A stretch of DNA of 64,000 nt from Isochrysis galbana (taxonomy: Eukaryota > Haptophyta > Isochrysidales > Isochrysidaceae): positions 3,904,226 through 3,968,225 of the forward strand of contig CM030937.1 of the NCBI GenBank assembly GCA_018136815.1, given 5' to 3'. Made by a program: the position numbers and the translations under genes. Below the pieces are notes generated by a model. That model was not told where the DNA came from. It did not search any database and saw nothing but the letters and a program-made list of their open reading frames with translations. How positions within the stretch are numbered: position 1 is the first letter of the stretch; each line of letters opens with the position of its first letter. Below, one piece after another: positions 58,863-64,000 of the stretch.

Positions 58863-61165
58863 ATGGAGCTGTCGCTGGCGAAGCGACCGCGTCCGCCCGC
58901 AGAGGCCGAGCAGGTGAGCGCGACCCCAGTCGCGCCGCACGGCCCGTGGCCCCGGCCACACCAGCCACAACAGCCATGCTGGGCCACCCCATGGTGGGCC
59001 ACAGGCTGTGGGAGACAAGGAGACAGTACCACACAAGCCGAACCACTCCTCCACCAGGCATGCCTTATGGCAGAGGCCTCTCCCGCCCTGGGGAAGGCCG
59101 CGCTGCCCTGGCAGCGCGGCCCGAGACCGGGTGGCCCTTATGGGCACAAATCCAACAACAACAACAAAGCGCACAAAGACACTGACCCACAAACAACACA
59201 GCACAACAACACACGGACGAGAGACTGCTTGGTTGCGTCTCGGGACGCACACCACACCGCCCCAACAAATGCCCACACGGACCCACACATAGCCTCACCG
59301 CCCTCGACCGCCCTTGCCACTCAGGAGCCGCCCTCAGATGAGGAGCAAGGCCACATGGAGTCAGACGCAACTTTCGACTTGTCCTTCCACCAGGAGGGCG
59401 ACTACACCTTCCTGGAAACCACCGTCTACGCTGCAATTGTGGAGCTCCTCTTGGAGCTCGAAGGTGTCGACCCTGAGCCGGACTTTTGGGCCCGCTCCAT
59501 CCGCGGACCATGGCACATCGCCGTGAACGAAGACTGCGCGCAACAATTCAAGGAGCGATATGGCGACATCACCACACTCCGCGTCAACCAAACCGACATT
59601 TCGGTCAACATTAAAGTCGAATCCATCGATGAGAAGATCAACAAAAAAGGCTCCTCGTCGCGCAAGGCGCTGTATAACGCCCTTCAAGATGTCGCGGCAC
59701 ATTTGGTCATCGAAGCCGAAGGCCTAGCGCAAGCGGCCCAAATCAATCTAAGCGCAATCATCCTCGCAATCGAAAAGGTAGGACTTACCTTCTTGAAGGG
59801 CAACCGCGAGCGCATGAAGCTCGAAGGCGGAGCCGGCACGTTCGTATCTAAGGCGGCCTACTCGACCCGCTGGCATCTTTATGTCTCGGCGGGCCAAGGC
59901 TCGTTCCTCGACGGAAGCTTCCCCCGAAAGCTGCTGCTTCAAACTGGCGGGAAGACTATCCCGGTCAACTACGCCGTTAGAGCGTGCAAGGAGATCAGCA
60001 TGCCGGCAACCATCCAGTCTACCCACAAGCTCATGATCCACGGCAGCCTGCGGGGCTGCAAAGGCTGGAGACCGGAGGTGGCGAAAGGCCTCCCTAACTC
60101 GGCCCGCATCTGCGAATGCGAGCAAGAAGCGGCAAAGCGCCGCGCACGAAATGAAGCACAACGACTTAACCCCCGCCCGAAATCGGCACACGAGGCCCTG
60201 GGGAAAGGTCCCCCCAAGCAATGTGCGCGCTTCACTCAGGGGCTGTGCCTCAGGAACAAGCGCGGAGTGCGATGCAATCTTTCGCACGATGTTCCAGGAG
60301 CGTGGATCGACAATAAGTGCACGATCCGCTGCCACCTTCATCCGCATAAGAAGATTCCGGGCGTCTGTTTGAACGGCCCGGCGTGCCTCTTCCTCCACCC
60401 AGAGTACGCGAACGCAATCGCGGCCGCGGCCACCGTGCTCGCCATAGTGAGAGCGATGCCCCTACGCCCAAGACTAAGGTTTGACTCCACCCTTGGATAC
60501 CCAGGTGAAGGACCCATCCGCGTTGCGACGTACAACATCAACGGCACCAAGGGCGGCAAGCTAGCCGCCGTGCTATCACAAGCGCGGAAAGCGAAAGTGG
60601 ACGTTCTACTCCTACAGGAGCTACACGCCTACGAGGACGGCTCGCACCTCCGGGCCCATAGGACAGCCGCCATGCTAGGATGGCTGTGGTTTGCCGCCCC
60701 AGGAGAGCTAGGGGACCCTACTAGCGGAGTCGCGGTGGCGATCAGAGAAACAGCTGAAAGGATAGCCGCTAGGAAGGAGACCCTAGAAGTGATGTTAAAA
60801 GGGAGATGTATATCAGTGAGAATAAACATAGACGACATACAATATCGTATAATATCCATATATCTCAGCGCACAACCCGGGCCTCGCGGAAGGCAAATAG
60901 CCGAACTTAGCCAAAAGCTAGCCACTCTCGACCCTACTCCAACTATAATTGGGGGCGACTTGAACTGCGTAGAGAACAGCGCACACGACACCCGAAGAGT
61001 GGGCGACACGCCCTACTCCAATACACACGGCGAAAAATGGAAAGCACTAGCTAGAAGGCATAGACTCCAAGACGCCGAAGGACCTGGAAATAAGAACCTG
61101 GAAATCGCATCATCTAGGATGAATGCGACAGAATCGCACCATTTCTTGGCGAAGATTTTCGTAGC
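58863..61165 (+). mobile_element. APE-type LINE, 5' half with zinc fingers and endonuclease
   Basis: One open frame from MELSLAKRPRPPAEAE. After a Pro/Ala/Gln/Thr-rich start comes a globular region (about 59380-60080), then clustered Cys/His motifs at about 60220-60400 (CARFTQGLCLRNKRGVRCNL, GVCLNGPACLFLHPEYA; CCCH-like). The AP-endonuclease domain begins near 60515: VATYNINGTKGG, VDVLLLQELHAYEDG, IIGGDLNCVENS. The catalytic Asn, Glu and Asp-Asn of LINE endonucleases are present. The frame stops matching just before 61166, where a TAGGGCGG-family unit begins. The end of the endonuclease and all of the reverse transcriptase are missing. Whether it is the same family as the 51307 copy cannot be told, as they do not overlap. 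Confidence 0.85.
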
Positions 61166-61270
61166 GTCAGGTAGCCCCCCCCGGAGGTTTTTTATTGGGC
61201 ATCGCGCCACGGTCCAAAAATGCAGCCCAGCCTTTACTAATAGTTAAAAAGCCCCTGTTTGATCGCCCTA
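61166..61270 (-). repeat. TAGGGCGGTCAAACA-family unit, reverse copy
   Basis: AGCGTCAGGTAGCCCCCC through CCTGTTTGATCGCCCTA, the reverse complement of 55575-55680 with scattered substitutions. It forms the 3' boundary of the LINE above. Confidence 0.8.
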
Positions 61271-61299
61271 GGTTTTCCCGAGAGGGTGAGGGTGTGTTG

Positions 61300-62153
61300 G
61301 AAGCGACCTCACTCCTCGCCATGCGCATGCGCGAGTACTTTGTCTTCCTCGCCAAGCGACTCGGTCACCGCACCTACGAGGAGATCCGGAGCCCAGCCCT
61401 CAAATTCTGCGAACACATGGAGGAGGGCATGAGCGGTGCAATCCTGGTGATGCTGCTCGTCACCGCCTCCGATATGGGCCGTGGATGTGGGAGGCTTCCG
61501 CGTGGATTTGGCCAAGGACAAGGAACGCTACCCGTCGATGTTGGCACTCATCGAGCCATACATGGGCCGTTGGTGCAAGGCAAAGCGGCAAAGCTCATGC
61601 TCGTCGGCGACTACTCTGACGAGTAAGTACTACGACAAGATCCCAGAGACCAAATACATTGGAGACGAGGCGGCCGTCGCGTACCTCTGTCTGCATGGAA
61701 TACATCACGGCGGTCGCGTACGATGAAACGAGTCCCATGGTGCAAGTGCGCCGGGCAGCTGGCAAACTCTGGATGCAGGACCAGAAGGTTGTCCTCTCAC
61801 GCATCACGGACTCACGGACCTCGTCACCCTACATGTGAAACACAGTCAAACTTAGAAATAAAACAATAAAACAGCAAAAACAAAAACAGTATGTTTTTTT
61901 GCCGTCGAAAAAAACAGAGAAAAACAGTGTAAAAAACAAATGTGCCGGGTAGGGGGGCCGCCCGAAATAAAACAGCGAAAAACATATGTTTTGGGCCTCC
62001 GAAAAAAACACTGTTCCTGTGTTTCACATGTAGGCTCGTTACCCGGGATCAGCCAAGGGACCTGGTCGCCTGCCAGCAGAACGACATTGACACCATCCAC
62101 AGGATCGAGGACGAGGAGAAGGAGACAAAGACGAAGATGATGAAGATTTAAAG
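61300..62153 (+). pseudogene. Degenerate gene of unknown family, interrupted by a MITE
   Basis: Protein-like pieces occur in three phases: LLAMRMREYFVFLAKRLGHR with TYEEIRSPALKFCEHMEEGM (61309 on), DVGGFRVDLAKDKERYPSML (61482 on), KYYDKIPETKYIGDEAAVAY, and from 61725 YDETSPMVQVRRAAGKLWMQ to RDQPRDLVACQQNDIDTIHR with a Lys/Glu-rich end and stop at 62149-62151. Phase changes between pieces suggest decay, or introns I cannot place. The last piece has a paralogue at 31529-31738. The MITE at 61828-62034 lies inside it. No family recognised. Confidence 0.55.
61820..62042 (+). mobile_element. MITE with 18-bp TIRs and 8-bp TSD, introner-like
   Basis: Element 61828-62034 (207 bp) has perfect 18-bp terminal inverted repeats CCTACATGTGAAACACAG. 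Direct repeats CTCGTCAC (61820-61827) and CTCGTTAC (62035-62042) flank it, an 8-bp target duplication with one mismatch, as in hAT-type elements. The unoccupied paralogue at 31608 shows a single CTCGCCAC. Each TIR supplies a splice-like end: GTGAAAC at 61835 and ATGTAG ending at 62033. Splicing there would leave the flanking codons in phase. No ORF inside; a second copy is at 58073. Confidence 0.85.
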
Positions 62154-62689
62154 GCTGCTTAGCTGCAGGTGTTCCGTGACGGTGACGGTCTGAAAGGCGT
62201 GTTCTGAAAGGGCGCGCGGCGCGGCGCGGTGTGCGATGTGTCCACCGTAGGATTAAAGTATGTTTTGTTGTATAAATGACTATGGACATTTGATGGCTCC
62301 ATTTGAGCGACGTCCCATGATTGACGGAACGACACCTTAGCTTCAAGGTGTAAGTGTAAAAGGTGTAAGGTGTGCGGGCGTATGGCGTATGGGTAAGTGC
62401 AAGTGCGAATAGTGAATAGTGCGCTGCGGGTTGTCAGTGTCAGTTGGTACGTTGGTACCAGGCTAGTGGCTAGTGGGAGTAGCGTTACTAATACTCAGTT
62501 GTTTATTATCATTGTTATATCCGCGAGACGTCACGAGACGTAGCATGCAGCATGCAGCATCTAAATGAAACACCGGGTCCGTTGCCGTCGAGGGCACGGG
62601 TCCCACGGCACTAAGTTTATACTCCGCCGACAAGAAAACGCTGACGCCTGCCCCCCGGTGCCCGAGTATTTGATGCCGTCGGCGTTCGG
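62154..62689. other. Spacer with TTGACGGAACG terminus
   Basis: 62250-62338 is the inverted partner of 48998-49080, ending TTGACGGAACGACACCTT. 62540-62555 is a GCATGCAGCATGCAGCAT microsatellite. 62612-62626 holds ACTAAGTTTATACT, half of the dyad repeat. The first exon of the next gene may lie at the end of this interval. Confidence 0.45.
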
Positions 62690-63830
62690 ATGGCAGGCGG
62701 CAGTAGATGCAGCACCCCGTCCTGGCCCTCCTGCGCCGGACACCACGCGCAGTTGCTGCTCCACGACGTGAATGCGCCAATTCACCATCACCATCACCAG
62801 TGCCGATTCAAATTCGGTGCCAGCTGGGACAGGTCGCCGATGGCATCAGTGTTGGATGAGGCGGATTATCTCACCATCTGGATTGGACCCCCATCGCAAC
62901 GGTTCGGGCCTCGATTCAATGAGTTTTGGCACGGGCATCTTCTGTCCCACACGAAGACTCGCAACTCAACCGTCGTGTACTACGCATACATCGTGGCGGG
63001 ACTCGCTCGGCACATGGCTGGATTGCAGGATTGCGATGTATCAGATTCTCCTACGAAATCATTATGCGTTCATGGCGCTGATTTCATCCGTAGCCATCAG
63101 GCAGATATTCTTGAGCTGTACAGTCACTTTGCCAACGAGACTGCGACACGTCTTGGTCGTTCGTCCGACAGCATCTGGCTCATCGAGCCTGATTGGTATC
63201 AGTACTCGCAGCAAAGCCAGAAAGGGGGAGGTCTTCCACACAACATGATGATTTCCTTGTACCACCGCATCAGCGTCGCGATTAGATCGCGGTTACCTCG
63301 TGCTCGCCTGTCTATTGACGTTTCCCCTTGGGCAAATGATCAGGATTCTTGGCTCACGGCATTCCTTGCAAACATTAAGGTGCTCTATGTGAGCCGTGTG
63401 ATATGCCGCTTTCATTTCTCTCTTTTCCCCCACTTTTCCACGCCCTAGGAGCTGCTAAGAGCAGATCGGTGCAAACAGACGACGTCAACTCTCAGATAGC
63501 CCGCCCCGCCCCGTTTCTTGATGCAGATAGACTTCTTGCACACATCAGGAGGACAATCTGCGGGAAATTCGACGTACGTGCGCCCGGGGCCATACAGTCG
63601 TCTAACGTGGCAAGACTTGCGCCACATTGGTGATGGAAGAGGAATCATAGCAGACACTGGCTATGGAGTCGGCGGGCTCGCGTCAGATGATGTCGGTTGG
63701 TTTGACGGCCATAACCTCCAGGAGCGTGTTGCGGACGGTGTGGTTGCATTGAGCACTGCATATGCAGGAAACGGTTGGTCGGAACGAGTTCGCAAGCTTC
63801 GACCAATATTACCATCGGTGCGAAGTTGCA
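62690..63830 (+). CDS. Secreted hydrolase-like protein, partial, family not recognised
   Basis: Exon A (about 62690 or 62802 to 63378) reads FKFGASWDRSPMASVLDEAD, YLTIWIGPP, FNEFWHGHLLSHTKTRNSTV, ADILELYSHFANETATRLGR and DSIWLIEPDWYQYSQQSQKG, ending DSWLTAFLANIK before a GTGCTC donor. Exon B starts after GATGCAG at about 63524: IDFLHTSGGQSAGNSTYVRP, LTWQDLRHIGDGRGIIADTG, then HNLQERVADGVVALSTAYAG. It probably exits at a further donor near 63819. WLIEPDWYQY and SIDVSPW suggest strand ends of a TIM barrel with a candidate acidic catalyst, as in glycoside hydrolases. Cys-rich sequence upstream (RCSTPSWPSCAGHH) hints at a carbohydrate-binding or secreted N-terminal part. Both ends are incomplete. 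Confidence 0.55.
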
Positions 63831-64000
63831 TGTCTACTCGGACGGTTCGCAAACAAACAACACAGCAACAGAAAGGAATGGTTGTGAAGTAGTCGTACGT
63901 GCAAGCCGATAGAAAACGCTAAATTCCCCATCGGCTCCAGCTGACGTCGGGGAGTCAATGCCATTCATAAGGCTCATGACAGTTTGCCGCTGGGGTGGAT

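Overview
This is a nuclear window from a GC-rich, intron-bearing, repeat-laden unicellular alga. A red-lineage (secondary plastid) flagellate fits best, and a haptophyte is my first guess. The grounds are: a plastid precursor with a signal peptide followed by Phe; a plastid LPA3/DUF1995-type protein; an animal-type cryptochrome/(6-4) photolyase; an ORAI-type calcium channel; the ciliary GTPase ARL13; an ER-Golgi L-type lectin; and a myosin carrying WW and PDZ domains. Where introns can be placed they are GT-AG and mostly short (77-90 bp). The species call is inference, because no marker gene is present.

Layout. 1-3470: dispersed repeats and LINE scraps. 3950-6158: divergent plastid gene pair (DUF1995-like and an unrecognised plastid precursor) across a C/G-tract promoter. 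6160-11800: repeats, Ty3/gypsy fossils and tRNA-Ser(GCU). 12072-23168: a long Ty3/gypsy chromovirus-like fossil on the minus strand whose pol ORF holds a phage-type cytosine-methyltransferase-like domain ahead of the protease. 23880-26700: LINE fragment, LTR-like sequence and repeats. 26971-27806: ORAI-like channel. 29570-31399: cryptochrome/photolyase. 31529-31738: pseudogene fragment. 32595-33740: ARL13-like GTPase. 36017-41357: myosin. 42074-42557: weak small gene. 42558-45680: repeats. 45682-47043: L-type lectin. 48520-48790: hAT-like transposase scrap. 49277-50365: acidic protein. 51307-52576: LINE copy with a clear target-site duplication. 53123-54412: zinc-knuckle/Tudor-like protein. 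55145-57425: repeats. 57426-58655: small membrane protein, MITE and b561-like exon. 58863-61165: 5' half of an APE-type LINE. 61300-62153: degenerate gene carrying a MITE with introner-like splice sites. 62690-63830: part of a secreted, hydrolase-like gene that probably continues past the window.

The host genes are unrelated housekeeping, sensory and trafficking genes with no operon logic. Several share one feature: a long G/C homopolymer tract within about 0.5 kb upstream of the start codon. The repeats form recognisable families: TAGGGCGGTCAAACA-ended elements, a three-hairpin cassette ending in an AACTAAGT dyad, a TTATAAAAGTAG repeat, a TTCGG/TGCACTAC repeat, a T-tailed LINE and an 8-bp-TSD MITE. 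The strongest candidates for something new are the methyltransferase-like domain in the retroelement and the MITE positioned so that GT-AG splicing would restore frame exactly.
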